Shown: piece by piece, positions 11,091-22,638 of the stretch | Layout: every line of letters begins with the position of its first letter | Numbering within the stretch: position 1 is the stretch's first letter | Origin: Kitagawia praeruptora | Lineage: Eukaryota; Streptophyta; Magnoliopsida; Apiales; Apiaceae | NCBI GenBank assembly: GCA_037693485.1 | Contig: CM075354.1 | Location: forward strand, 96,221,001-96,285,000 | Direction: 5' to 3' | Length of the DNA: 64,000 nt | Notes under the pieces: generated by a model | Seen by the model: the letters and a program-made list of their open reading frames with translations, nothing else | Told to the model about the DNA's origin: nothing | Database searches by the model: none | Position numbers and translations under genes: made by a program

Positions 11091-12964
11091 TAATGTACCA
11101 TATCTGGAACATTCAACAACTTTCTGCAAATCTCAACTGCATTATTGTGAATGTAATTTGCTGCTTTGCTGATATATTGCAATCGACCAATCAACACAAA
11201 ATATCTACCAACATTTACATTTTTAATATTGATAAAATAAAATGGTACCAGCAAACAAAAGATAACAAAAGTCTTTTTTACATAATACCAACATCTGAGT
11301 ACATAATACAAATTCAAAATGGGGTTAAGAGTTACAAGATCACTCTTACCCTATATTTAAATACTACCATAGAGTATCAAGTTCAACAAAAACTTCTGTT
11401 GGCATAATCCAGTTTTAAACTACTACTAAACCATACCAATATTTGCCCAATCAGTCTGATAAACCATGCCTGATGCCACATACCATACCGTGCTCGAGGA
11501 TGCCCTCTGGGATTTGAAAATTGTGAACTATCTCCTTGCAAGTGTACTAAAGTATGTTTGTGATGCCCTTCCTCTGATTCTTTACTCTGTACCTCCAAAG
11601 TTTTCTCTTCAAGGATACCAATTTTTCATCAAGCCTGCATCAAAAAAGATGCAATGTATTTTATAATCTGATCATGAGATAGATCTCGGAAATGAGTAAA
11701 TACAACAATAATACTATCAAGATAGAATAATAGCAAAGAGAAGTTCCACTGCTTCATGATCAACAAGATCAGCATGATACAACAAGAAGTACAACTAGAC
11801 TTTCTATCGTTATTTATTGTAAAAATAGACCAAACCAAAGCAGGGGATTATTTCACTTAACTAACAGAGTACCACTGGCAAGCACTTTCTCAGATGATTA
11901 TAAAGATTCCTGCACAATTAAGAATTAAGAGAAATTCATTTGCTCCAGTAGTTTCAAATCCACTTAAAAAGCTACAAACATTAAATTAGAATGACACCAA
12001 AATGCATTAAAACATAATCCAATCCATAAGAAGCCTCATTTATGATAATTTCGAAGAGCTGAGGGTTTTGTAAATAACCTAATTCAAAACCTATAATCAG
12101 TTATACGACAATTATGTAGAGGCTAATCAGATGCAATCACCAACTCTAACAACCTAAATTGAACTATAATCTGTATCTATACATATAAATTAATCAGTTC
12201 ATTGTCCATTTTCAACTTCTTAGAGTCTTTTCCTTTCTTTTGTCTGACCACTAAAGCAACTTTACTTATATACCACCTTGAAAGAGAACATATGAATCCA
12301 GTATCGAACAAATCAGTAGAGACATAAAAATGTATACAAGAGAACACAAATATGATTTTTATTAGTTTTATTAAATAAAAGAGATGCGACCAGGCAGCCC
12401 TATAAGAGTTTAGTATATCTGGAAGACACCAATAATAGGGATGGGGTGCATTTGGCGGATAAATAGTAGTAACTATTTACAAATTTAACTAGTGGTCAAA
12501 CAAATTCCTCTCATATTCAGCCTTCCTCTCCCCTGCTCGATCAACATATACCTTCCTCTCCGGCAGAAACAGATAAGTTCAGCTTAGCCATTCAAACAAG
12601 TTGCAAACACTCAAGTAAATTACGAAAGAAAATAAAATCATCAATCACTTCATAAGTCAATGATTTCCATTTCTCCCCACCCTCCTTTGCAACCTAAATC
12701 CAAACAAACAAACATTCAGAAACCAAAAAACAATTCTGACAAGGTGTTTTAGACTTTAGTCCCATAAACTATGGAACTAAATTTACCACTTCAACACTCT
12801 TGTTATTGCAACACTCTTCTTATGATTGATTCCACTTATCAAATTTACTTCATTGAACAAGTGTTCAGGCCATTGTTTTGTATCATATAATATCTTCTTT
12901 ATAGCAACTGTCCTCCCATATGGTAATCTTCTCTGTTAATAATTTACACACATCATTAAGTCCA
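11091..12964. other. CACTA-1 cargo without a recognisable intact gene
   Basis: The segment from 11091 shares its first 60 or so bases with CACTA-2 near 28140 (TGTACCATATCT then TCTCAACTGCATT), so it belongs to the element family. On the minus strand 12590-12515 reads ERKVYVDRAGERKAEYERNL, weakly like the end of an HMG box. No other coding assignment is possible. Confidence 0.4.
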
Positions 12965-13445
12965 CTACTCTATGTACTCCGTTACTCTCTCCTGATACTT
13001 TACTTTCTTCCATTTAGCACCTCCAAATGATGCATTATTAACATAAATTACCTTATAAACATGGTCTGATCCCCCTTCTCCAAGCTTATTGGAATCATGA
13101 AAGTATTTAGTCGCCTTTTGAAGGGTTTCATACGAGAAAATGAGTTTGGAGTCCATAACAGTGGCCAAATAATCATATTGATCTTTCTACAACAGAGCAA
13201 ACTAGTTAAGTTAAACAAAACTCAAATGTATAACGACAGTCTTAATATTAAAGATACCGTCGTACCAATTCTAGTCTGAACAACATTATTTAAGTATATC
13301 ATCATAGTACCTATTCTTTATTTTTCCATGCGCGAATTCCTCAGAAAGAAATAAACCGTTGATGTAAGCATCACAATAGCTATACAAGCTGAAGTTACAG
13401 CCAGAACAATTGTTAGATGTCTGGCTCCTCCTCCTGTACCCACAT
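12965..13445 (-). pseudogene. Cysteine-rich receptor-like kinase fragment carried by CACTA-1
   Basis: Two minus-strand blocks in gene order remain. About 13440-13320 encodes a membrane segment, GGGARHLTIVLAVTSACIAI followed by VMLTSTVYFFLRNSR. Block 13150-13050 encodes the kinase start, FSYETLQKATKYFHDSNKLG then EGGSDHVYKV, where the glycine loop GxGxxGxV has lost its second Gly. The pattern TM-juxtamembrane-FSYETLQKAT is that of DUF26/CRK kinases. The extracellular DUF26 domains and most of the kinase are missing, so it is a captured fragment. Confidence 0.7.
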
Positions 13446-13610
13446 GAACAAGCAGCAGTTTTATACCAATAAGGATTATAGTTGTCATGTTTACAAAGGA
13501 GGACTGATACAGCTTAACAAATTCAATATCATTTTCACATCAAAATCAACTGCAAATTAGTTCTAAATAGAATACATATAAGTAAACATCAAAACTCATA
13601 TACTTATACA

Positions 13611-14006
13611 GGGTTAGGCTCCAGAGAGAACACCCTTAAAAAGAGAACGAGAGAACACATCATCTAACCATTGAATCTATTAGATCTAATGGTCCCGCCA
13701 ACAACACCCAATACAAAAAAGTCTTATAATTTTACCCTCTATCCATTGATTAAAAAAAATTTAAAAAAAAAAATTTAAAAAAAATAATAATGATGATGAT
13801 GTCACTGTGACGTCACAACAGGTTTTTAAATTTTTTTTTTAAAAAAAAATTTTAATTTTTTTTTTTATGAATGGATAGAGACTAGAATTATAAGACTTTT
13901 TTGTATTGGGTGCCCCTGGCGGGGCCATTAGATTTAATAGATTCAATGGTTAGATGATGTGTTCTCTCGTTCTCTTTTTAAGGGTGTTCTCTCTAGAACC
14001 TTGGCC
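13611..14006. mobile_element. Foldback MITE, MULE-type, nested in CACTA-1
   Basis: The element is 396 bp, flanked by a perfect 10 bp duplication TACTTATACA (13601-13610, 14007-14016). The two arms are long inverted repeats of about 150 bp, including AGAGAGAACACCCTTAAAAA and CATCTAACCATTGAATCTAT, around an A/T-rich centre with GATGTCACTGTGACGTCAC. A TSD of 9-10 bp with long TIRs is typical of Mutator-derived MITEs. An (AT)n microsatellite follows at 14023-14049. Confidence 0.92.
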
Positions 14007-14022
14007 TACTTATACAAGCAAG

Positions 14023-14049
<27 letters not shown>

Positions 14050-14054
<5 letters not shown>

Positions 14055-15555
14055 TATACAAGCAGGTCGGCACTCTTGAAAGCCACGGCCGTCAGGACGA
14101 ACCCAATCAACGTCAGTAAAGACAGGAGCTCTCTTCTTCTTCTAAATTTTGGGGGACGGAGAATAGAGAACACTATTAAAACCCTAATTTCGAAGCCCCA
14201 AATTGAATCTGATTGAAGTCCCAAAATTAATCCGACCATTTGAAGCCCTAATTCAAAATTAATCCTAAGAAAGAAAAAAAATCCCAAATTAGCGAAAAAA
14301 TTACTAAACTAAAGCCCCAAATTGAATCAATTGAACCAATTAAGCAGAGAGAGGGGACCGAAGAGATGGGAGAGTGGAGTGGAGAGAGGAGAGACCAGAG
14401 CGGAGAGAGTGTTGAAGACCGGCTGATTGAAGCCAATGGCCGTTCGATGAAGACGACATACTGGCGCTGGTGATGTGCCGCCGACGCACCGGATCTTTTA
14501 TCCACGGTGTTCATTTCTCAGAGAGAGAGAGAGAGAGATGAAAGAGGGATGAACAGAGTTTTTTTTTTTTGAAATAAATCGTACTTGCATTACTTAGAAA
14601 TGATCACTTTCGAGTACATGATTGCAGGAGGAGTGACAAACCACTCTCCATAGCCTGACATAGAATTTATGCACCATTTGCAAGCAAAAGAACCACACGA
14701 TTCGCAGACCGATAATCGAACTACTAGCACTTGATCAACGTGCTTTAGTGATTTTGTCCAAGAAATGGCTTCTCGAATATGACAGCATCGAGCTCCAACC
14801 TGAGTTTTCTTCCAGACCTGGAGCAAATTCCAAGCTGCTGCCAACACACTTATCATGACAAAAACTATAAAACACAACCAAAACATAAACCCCAAAAAAT
14901 TGGGGACAAACATAAAACCCCAAACAATTGGGGACAACAACCCAAAAAATGGGTAGAGAAAATCACTTCAAAAAGTCAAAGATCTCGGATTGCCACCAAA
15001 TTTTGATATGATGTTAAGCAGGAGATTTTTGAGTCTAAGAAATGTGTTTATTTGATATTTCGAGTTCTAAATCAAAACAGATCTGAAAAGAACTCGAATG
15101 GATTTTTCGAAATTTTTAGGAAAAAATTCCGATTTATGGATGGAATGAAGGGGGATTGTGAAGGTGGGTGAATACTTGGTTGGAGAAGAAGGAAGAAGAA
15201 GGAGGAAGGAGGAGGATCGGAGTTTTTAACTCCGGCCGACTCTCATTGAGAGAAAAGAGAGAGTAGAGAGAGAGAACAGAGTTTAATTGGGAAGAAGTGT
15301 AAAAGTTTAGGGCAACAATTGAAGAGAGAGAGACCAATGTGAGAGAGGAGTGTTGGAATAAAATAATTATGTTAAAAAGTTTTGGTACTAAAATCAGCCC
15401 GCTCAACAAAAACTCAAATAGCCCGCCTAAATTTTGGGCCAATTTTAATCAAAAATTTAACTATAAAAATTTAATAGATTTTAATATCAAAAAATGTACT
15501 ATAAAAAATTAAATAATAAAAAATTAAGAAAATAAAAAAATTGCTTGGTTTCAGA
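14050..15555 (-). promoter_or_regulatory. Gene-like leader region of CACTA-1 cargo (minus strand)
   Basis: Read on the minus strand, 15450-15130 is rich in CTCTCTCT and TCCTCCTTC blocks, like a 5' leader, and is followed by gene-like but unrecognised sequence to 14060. An open frame at 14940-14590 includes a hydrophobic stretch (FLGFMFWLCFIVFVMISVL) and then VWKKTQVGARCCHIREAISW, with no family match that I know. A second CT-rich block lies at 14500-14320. The region sits between array B and the receptor-kinase exons. Promoter function is inferred. Confidence 0.35.
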
Positions 15556-15559
15556 TTTT

Positions 15560-16262
15560 AACCGTCAACTAGTGGTTTGACTAGTACTTCTAACTAGTAT
15601 TTAGTCCCGGATTGATGTTTCAATTTTTTTAAAAATATTTTCGAATGATCCAATCGTATGAATGTCAAGATCTATATATTTTAGTAATATTCCAAAATTT
15701 TCAGAACATAATAAATTTATTTGGATTGAGATTTTAAAAATTAACTAAAGGTTTGATTAGTACTTCTAACTAGTGTTTAGTCCCGGATTGATGTTTCAAT
15801 TTTTAAAAAATATTTCTGAACGATTCAACCGTATGGATGTCAAGACCTATATATTTTAGTGATATTCCCAAATTTTCAAAAAATAAAAAATTAACTTGGT
15901 TGGATATCTTACTAGAACACTACTATATTGTCTAGAACTCGTAACTAGTGCTTTGTCCCAGATTATTGTTTCTATTTTTTAAAAAATATTTATCGACGAT
16001 CCAACCGTACAGATGTCAATATATATCTAAAATAATGATATTCCCAAATTTTCAATAAATAAATTAAATAATTTGGTTGGAGATCTTAGTAGATCACTAC
16101 TATCTTGACTAGTACTCATAACTGGTGCTTCGTTCCTGATTATTGTTTCTACTAAAATTTCCAATTAAAATATTTTTTTTTATTTTCTTAAACTTTGGGA
16201 ATATCATTATATTAGATATATATTGACATCCGTACGGTTGGATCGTTCAAAAATATTTTTTT
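15560..16262 (-). repeat. CCGTACGG tandem array B (four units, one flipped)
   Basis: Diverged cores occur near 15641, 15818 and 15999 in minus orientation (plus-strand words GATTCAACCGTATGGATGTC and GATCCAACCGTACAGATGTC). One near-perfect core lies at about 16226 in plus orientation (GACATCCGTACGGTTGGATC). Spacing of the first three is about 180 bp. The three minus-oriented units point toward the minus-strand leader at 15450. Confidence 0.8.
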
Positions 16263-16869
16263 TAAAAAAAATAGAAACAATAATCCGTGACCAAGCACTA
16301 GTTACTAGTTCCATGATACAGCCAATCCACTCACTTGCCATGATACAGCCTGTTGCCATGATACAGCCTGATTCTTTCTTTTTCATGATCCCAAACCAGC
16401 TTACAATGTTTTCTTAAATACATGCCGAATTTTAAAGTTTCCTCAACAATTTATAAAAACAATTTATAAAGACGACTCCATTTTTTTTAGCAATAAATTC
16501 ATCAACTCTCCTATTTCTCCCTCAAACAAACAAACATCTCATACAGTGCATTTGGGTTTTGTGTGTCACTCTCAGGCAAGAGTAGTACAACCACTAGCTA
16601 ATTTCTCCATGAAAAGTTTTAACAAATCTAAATTACTAAATTACTAACCCTTGATATAGATTCAACATTTTATTTTCCAAACTTCTTAACAAATATAAAA
16701 TCAACACTTTATTTACACTTGTTAAAAAAAATTATCTTAAGTGGGTAAAATAAATTTTAACCTGTAGTTCATCTTAACGAGAATATTGTGGTAATTTTAT
16801 TTATAATTTAAGGATTGATTTTATAATTTTTAAATAATTTTTGAAATTAATTTTCTGATTTCACGGGTA
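16263..16869. other. CACTA-1 internal, no gene
   Basis: AT-rich. The 13 bp word CCATGATACAGCC occurs three times at about 16311-16371. The segment 16680-16860 resembles 29455-29640 and 31435-31620 in CACTA-2 (common word CTTCTTAACAAATATAAAATC), so it is part of the element family. Confidence 0.6.
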
Positions 16870-17800
16870 GAATTTACCTTGCAGTAAATTCGACTGTTTG
16901 CAGTCAAATTTATAAATTCGACTGTTTGCAGTCAAATTTATAAATTCGACTGGTGCAGTCAAATTTATAAATTCGACTGCATTCGGTCGAGTTTATAAAT
17001 TCGACTGGCTAGATTTAGGCGGGAAATAAATTCGACCGGTTAAATTCGATCGTACCTCTAAATTCAACTGCTTAAATTCGACCGCCCTTAAAATCGACTG
17101 GATGCAGTCAATTTTGTGTTTGACCATTAATTAATTGGAGTTGACCCTAAATTCGACTGGATCCAGTCAAATTATAGACCAGTCGAATTTAAGCAGTCGA
17201 TTTTAGCCGTGTTTTCTTGTAGTGATTGTATTGCACGTGTTGCTTTGACTTATCCTTTTTATGTGAAGAATATAGAAACATATGCAGCAAATAAAACACT
17301 TGATCAGAATATGTGACAGCCAAAAGAATGCCAGAAATTGACTTTCACGATTTCTTTGTCAAAATAGGATCCAGAGAGATATTTCCGAGTAAACATTTCA
17401 GGGATTGAAATCTGCAATAAGAATGTCAGGGACTTGTTGAATTCTGAGTCAGGGCGTAATCTAAAGCTTCAAGATGATCTAGAGGTAAAATTAAAGCCAG
17501 CTTGTTTGTGAATAAATAAGGTCCCTAATGTAGGTCATGTAATTTATTTGAATGCAAAAAGGAACTGTTGTAGAGAAGTTAGTAGAGAAAATAACAAACG
17601 ATGACCAGCATTTAAGAAATTTGATCATTATTTGTGAGGGTAAGACCTGATTTTTTTTTAATTTGAATTGGCAAGGCTTTATTGTGTTGTGGTTTGGTTA
17701 TTGTATATTTTGCAGCTCAAAGACAAGTAGGTGAAACTGCCCTCAATGATACTAGCTCGAGGTCACACCAGATTGTAAGGTTGGTTAGGTTTTATTGTAC

Positions 17801-19064
17801 TGTTGCGTAAAATACAGATATGCAAGTGAACATAATCACAAGTAAGTAATACAGTTGTAAATACCAGATGTTCCTCAAGGACTATCTATTTGTGTAATCG
17901 TAATTGATATCGAACAATTAGGTTATATAACACAAGAATTGAGTTTTGTTTTTCTAATTAAACTAATTAAATAATAACTAAATTAACTAACTAATATTGT
18001 AATAGCAAAGAGAGTTCCGAGAGTTTTAGATACGAGAAGATAACTCAACATAATTACTTCCCCCTAATATGTTCATGTCGGCGATCAAAATCACAGTCTA
18101 CTGACCAGAAACTTAACGATAATAGGTTTCTCTCAAAATTACTATCGGGTATAGATTCTGTAATTTAAATTAACATATGTCTATGCACAATTCAACTTCA
18201 AGAATACAATTAAGCACCAATATCACATGGCTATGCAAAGTAATGATATATGTCTATACCGTCACAAATTTAATATCAAAATATATAATCGTACACCATT
18301 CAAGTCTTGTGTAAGTTAATTATAACCCGCTCAGTATTATAATTAACTCAACAATTTACCAAAGTTGGCCAAACAATAGAAAATATATAATATGAAATCC
18401 ACTTGATCGAATAAACTATAAACTGCAACATTATCAAAACACCAACAATCCTATACTAGGGTTCCATAAAAATCCCAACTCAGTAAATTTAGTTCATAAT
18501 CAAGGTATCAAAACAATCCAAAGGTAACCAACACATAATCATAAGAAGAGATATAAAAAGATAAAGAAAAAACAAAGCCAATTGAATGTCTTCGATGGCT
18601 CTTATTAATGGCCTTTTCTCCTCCTCCCTTGCGTGGCTACTTGTCTCTTCTTCTTTGTATTAGGTTTGATCTATCTCATAATAATCCTCTAATAAAAGTA
18701 TTTTTAATTATTTGATACAATTATAAGGAGATTTCCCAATCAAAATGGAATTCCAATAATAGAAAATTGTAGTTGGCTTTTAATTTAACTCAGATTCTGG
18801 GCTGATTCGGTAGGATTTTAAAATCAAGACTACTTCCGAAATAAATCTCTTCTCCTAAGCTTTCCGTGGGCTTTTGAATGGTCAGAATCGGACTTGTACA
18901 ACTCCAATATGTCCCATACTCTTTCTATTTAAACTCCAAGCCCTCCTTTATTATAATTCCTAGATACCTATAATAAAACAATAGAATTTATTAAATAAAA
19001 ATCCAAATCAATACAAAATAACTTAAATATACGGATAATATTAAGATTAAATGCACGCTTATCA
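17801..19064 (-). mobile_element. Possible solo LTR (uncertain)
   Basis: Read on the minus strand, the segment starts TGATAAGCGTGCATTTAATC and ends TACGCAACA, giving TG...CA borders of the style seen in Tat-type Ty3/Gypsy LTRs. The 5 bp flanks (TGTAC and TAAAT) do not match, so the call rests on borders and non-coding composition. No gene is seen here. Just downstream, at about 19150-19215, GTTTTGAGCGAATAGAATTA is directly repeated. Confidence 0.28.
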
Positions 19065-19576
19065 TAAATCATAAAACTTGTTCATGTGTGCTTATCTTGT
19101 CTCCGTGGACCTGTCATTTTTCTTACTTATCTGGATTTGGATTTGGTTTTGAGCGCGAGCGAATAGAATTAGAAGTATTATGGTTTTGAGCGAATAGAAT
19201 TAGAAGTATAATACTGAATCATTTAATCCTACCTATTCTTGTGTTTGTTTTTCCATAGTTGCAACCTTTTTGCACTACACATCGTTTTGTAAAGTGTCAC
19301 ACAATTTTTCATTTCACAATTGTCCTGTACAATTTTACTTCAATATAATATGTTCATAACTTTTTTTTTTTGAAATTGTATGGAGCCTAGAGACATGTTA
19401 GGAGAGACTCTGTCTCTACAATAGGAGATGGCGTAAGTAATATTAAAACTAGTCTGAAATTTCCTGATTTAGTTGGTTGATTTGTTTTTTTTGTTATAGG
19501 GATGTGGGTATTTTAAATCTAGAAGGATTATGATGTTCACGACTTTTAAAGTATTTTGGTATTAATGTACAGGTGG

Positions 19577-19915
19577 TTCTGTTCTAAAAGTCGGCGATTA
19601 ATCGGGATTAATCGCCGATTTATCGCTGTTCGGTAAGGCACCGTACTGATTTTATAAAAATCGGCCAAAAAATCGTTTTTTCGAAAAATCGGGATTAATC
19701 GGGTTTAATCATGTATAATCAAAATATATGATAATTATTCATGTATAATCAAAATAATAACATAATTATGTATATTAATAATAATTATATTTAATTATGA
19801 AAATTAGTTCCGATTAATGATCCGATTAATCATTCCGATTAATCCCCGATTACCCGATTAATCCCTGGACGGTGCCTCCACCAATTAAGTCCGATTTCCG
19901 CTTTTTACAACACTG
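19577..19915. mobile_element. hAT-type MITE (ATTAATCGG family), copy 2
   Basis: The element is 339 bp, flanked by a perfect 8 bp duplication ACAGGTGG (19569-19576, 19916-19923). Ends are imperfectly inverted (TTCTGTTCTAAAAGTCGG against CAGTGTTGTAAAAAGCGG on the other strand). Inside are GATTAATCGGG and CCGATTAATC repeats like those of copy 1, around an A/T-rich centre. Copies 1 and 2 are well diverged. Confidence 0.82.
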
Positions 19916-19923
19916 ACAGGTGG

Positions 19924-21320
19924 AAACAAAATAGAAAGAGCACTTTGTTGGTATTATTGCCATTTGGATGCTAATATATGCACACCCCAAATTTATATGG
20001 TTGAACACCCTAGTTTATAATTGGACTGAATTACCCTCCCTCCCTCCCATATCCTACTCATTCTCATCTATTTTTATCATTTTGTACCTTTTCATTTTTC
20101 CTGAAAACTTTTAATCTAATTTTATTTTTGAAAATATGGAAACAAATTTATATTGCTATACTAATTAAGGTTCTTTTATTTTTAAAATTTTCAAATATTT
20201 TTTACTTAAAATTATAAATTTAGATTTTAACAAATATAAACCAAAAGAATTGTTAATTTTCCTTCGCAATTTGAGAAGTATTAATTCAATTTGAATTTGC
20301 TCTGCATTTTTAAATTTAATTTATGCTAGTAGGATTTAGTCTAAAATTTTAGAATAAAAACATTTGAGTTTTTTTCTTATTCACATTAATTGATTTAAGA
20401 CTTTATAATCAAAATGAGACTATAATTTTTTTAAATTTATTTTGCTGAAAAAAGTATTATTGTATTGATTCTATAGTTAATTTATATTTTAAAGAAAAAT
20501 ATTATTTTGATTACTACTTATATTATTTTAATATATTAGTGTTGTAATTTATAAAAAATAAGTAAATAATTTATTTATTTTTTTGTATTTTGTAAGGTTA
20601 GAAGGAAAGAAACATAAACAATTAAAACAATTTTATTTTTATATTATGATATTGCACTTAAATTATCCTTACATTAATATTATTTATTGATGTACTAAAA
20701 TTATCAGTCGAACTTAAGCTCATTCAACACGGCCCCTGGGTTCCTTTTATTGGAACAAGTGTTTAAACGAGTAAGGGTAATTTAGTCAAAGATACAAGTA
20801 AGGGTGTGCCGGGATCAGTTTGGAGAGGGAGCGAGGAACCGGTTGGTGCAGGGCCTTCAGAGAGATTACCTCCAAGAAGTTTAAGCCGCGTCTTGTGTGT
20901 TTGCCAAACAGGTACTGAGATCACTTCTTAACTTATGATTGATGCACTATGCCATGCATGTTAAATTTCATGCAAGTTAAAAGTAGCAAAAACTAAAATT
21001 ATTGGTTAAATTATAGAACATCTCTCTCTACAAGTTATCTCTAAAACATATTTCATTCAAAATCACTAAACATCACTATGTAACTCAATATAACAGTAAC
21101 AAGTCCAAGTGTTAAGAAGGGAACATGGGCTATGGTGGTAATACACTTAGCATAAATTATGCTAAAAAAAATTAAAGTAAAAATTGTAAACAAGATAACC
21201 CAACAATCTAAAAAATGAAATATTAGTAAACCACAAGGATATACATATTCCTCCATATTTTTATTAAATAAAAAAATTATATTTTAAATTTATATTGAAT
21301 ATTTACCGAAAATATATCTA
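19924..21320. other. AT-rich intergenic DNA, no gene seen
   Basis: Very AT-rich up to 20700. A less AT-rich patch at 20725-20915 (GGCCCCTGGGTTCC, GGAGAGGGAGCGAGGAACCG) could be a decayed exon or element end, but no reading frame convinces me. Confidence 0.5.
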
Positions 21321-21680
21321 CAGGATTTTATTATATTGGTTCATTGATTTGGATAATATAGAATCGCAGTTATGGTCAGTTGTTCTAATACGTTCTCACA
21401 AATCGCATATGTATTTGCCTCACGACTAGAATTATAATAAATTGTTGGATTATTTCGCCCAAAAGACTATATATTTCTGTGATCCTTTATTTTGGCATCA
21501 AAGATCTTAGATCGACAGGATTTTATTATATTGGTTCATTGATTTGGATAATATAGAATCGCAGTTATGGTCAGTTATTCTAATACGTTCTCACAAATCG
21601 CATATGTATTTGCCTCACGATTAGAATTAGAATAAATTGTTGGATTATTTCACCCAAAACACTATATATTTCTGTAATAT
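21321..21680. repeat. Direct duplication, 195 bp offset
   Basis: The block starting CAGGATTTTATTATATTGG at 21321 is repeated at 21516 almost identically for about 160 bp (a few substitutions), with about 35 bp of unique DNA between. It contains no coding sequence. Confidence 0.9.
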
Positions 21681-22638
21681 AAGCGAGTGATGTACTACAA
21701 TTTAAGATAAATCGCAAAAAAAATAATAGTAGTATATATGATAATTTCTTAATACTAAACTAACGATAAGTTTAAATAAATTCTCTCGTTATAATTTTTT
21801 TTAAGTTAAGTCACCATCCATTCTTAGGGAGAAGAAGGATCCACTGCCACTGGGAATGAATGGGAAGACTGGAGTAGTATCTTCATTAGCCGGAAGGAAT
21901 TAGTCCCACTCATTTCAATCATTCACAATAAATTTAGGATGTGCCCTTGCCATTTTGAGGCGTAGATATTGTGGGCCTCACATGACCTTTTTGAAGAAAA
22001 CTAAAACACTGAAGGCAACACAGATAATAAGTTGTTATAAGCCTCTTTTTTGTTGCTATAACATTCAATAGTAACATTAAAAACCATGTTGCTCTAGTGG
22101 TCTACAATGTTGCCTTAGATGCCAAATGCAACATTGGCAAAACTATCGTGAAAATTAAGTTTTCTTAGCCATTTGATGGGCTATAGCATATTGTTCCTGC
22201 AACATGGATTCTATGTTTTAATATATTATCCGTGCAACATGAAATATATATTTTAATAAGTTGTTTGTGGTGTAGTGAATGTTAAGTAATATAATCGCCA
22301 AAAATGTGATTACTATGCTTCTGAGTGCCATAATCAAGTTGAGCAGAATCTTGTTTAAGATGATGAAGACGAACCCACTTTACTAGCTTCTAGCACAAAA
22401 AGGAGAAGAAAATTTTATCTAGATGAAAATGTGAGTGACAAAGTCATTTTTTGAAACTCTTGAGGAGTGCTCCTCAAAGGCAAAGTTAAATTCTTAATTC
22501 TCTTGAAAAACAAACATCATTATTTAATTTCAAGTTTTTTTCATGTGCCTATACATAATAGAAAAACAATATCTTGAGTTCGGATAAGTAAAGGAGAAAG
22601 GCTACACTAATATCATGGAAGATGGATTTCTTAATATG
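21681..22638. other. Intergenic DNA, no gene seen
   Basis: The word GCAACAT and relatives recur at 22070-22250 and the stretch ends near GGTGTAGTG (22270), faintly like a CACTA-type MITE, but no TSD or left terminus is convincing. Confidence 0.45.

Larger units (their letters stand above)
10707..17224. mobile_element. CACTA-1, complete non-autonomous CACTA element (6518 bp)
   Basis: The left end CACTACTAGAATCTCGGCTA and right end TAGCCGTGTTTTCTTGTAGTG are inverted-type CACTA termini flanked by a perfect 3 bp duplication ATT (10704-10706, 17225-17227). Subterminal arrays at 10707-11090 and 16870-17224 consist of AAATTCGACTG, CAGTCGAATTT and TATAAATTCGAC on both strands. No TNP2-type transposase is encoded. 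Cargo includes receptor-kinase exons, an HMG-box-like scrap near 12520-12590, a nested MITE, a CT-rich leader and array B. The same terminus family is used by CACTA-2. Confidence 0.92.
10435..17780 (+). pseudogene. Kinesin-7 (NACK-like) motor-domain fragment, split by CACTA-1
   Basis: Exon-like blocks encode consecutive parts of a kinesin motor. The first, about 10435-10541, reads TIFAYGQTSTGKKYTM then RGITEKSVHNIYRH. It is the P-loop, but with Lys where GQTSSGKT has the nucleotide-contacting Thr. After the inserted CACTA element come 17368-17484 (FRVNISGIEICNKNVRDLLN), 17561-17639 (GTVVEKLVEKITNDDQHLRN) and 17716-17780 (RQVGETALNDTSSRSHQI, the switch I region). Intron borders look like GT-AG, but the phase between the second and third blocks is doubtful. 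The N-terminus, switch II and stalk are missing. Sequence order fits plant NACK1/HINKEL-type kinesins that act at the phragmoplast. This is a captured or decayed fragment, not a working gene. Confidence 0.75.

Noticed and set aside
22007..22275. Possible CACTA-type MITE (CACTGAAGG ... GGTGTAGTG)
   Set aside because: Ends are not convincing inverted repeats and flanking triplets AAA and AAT do not match.
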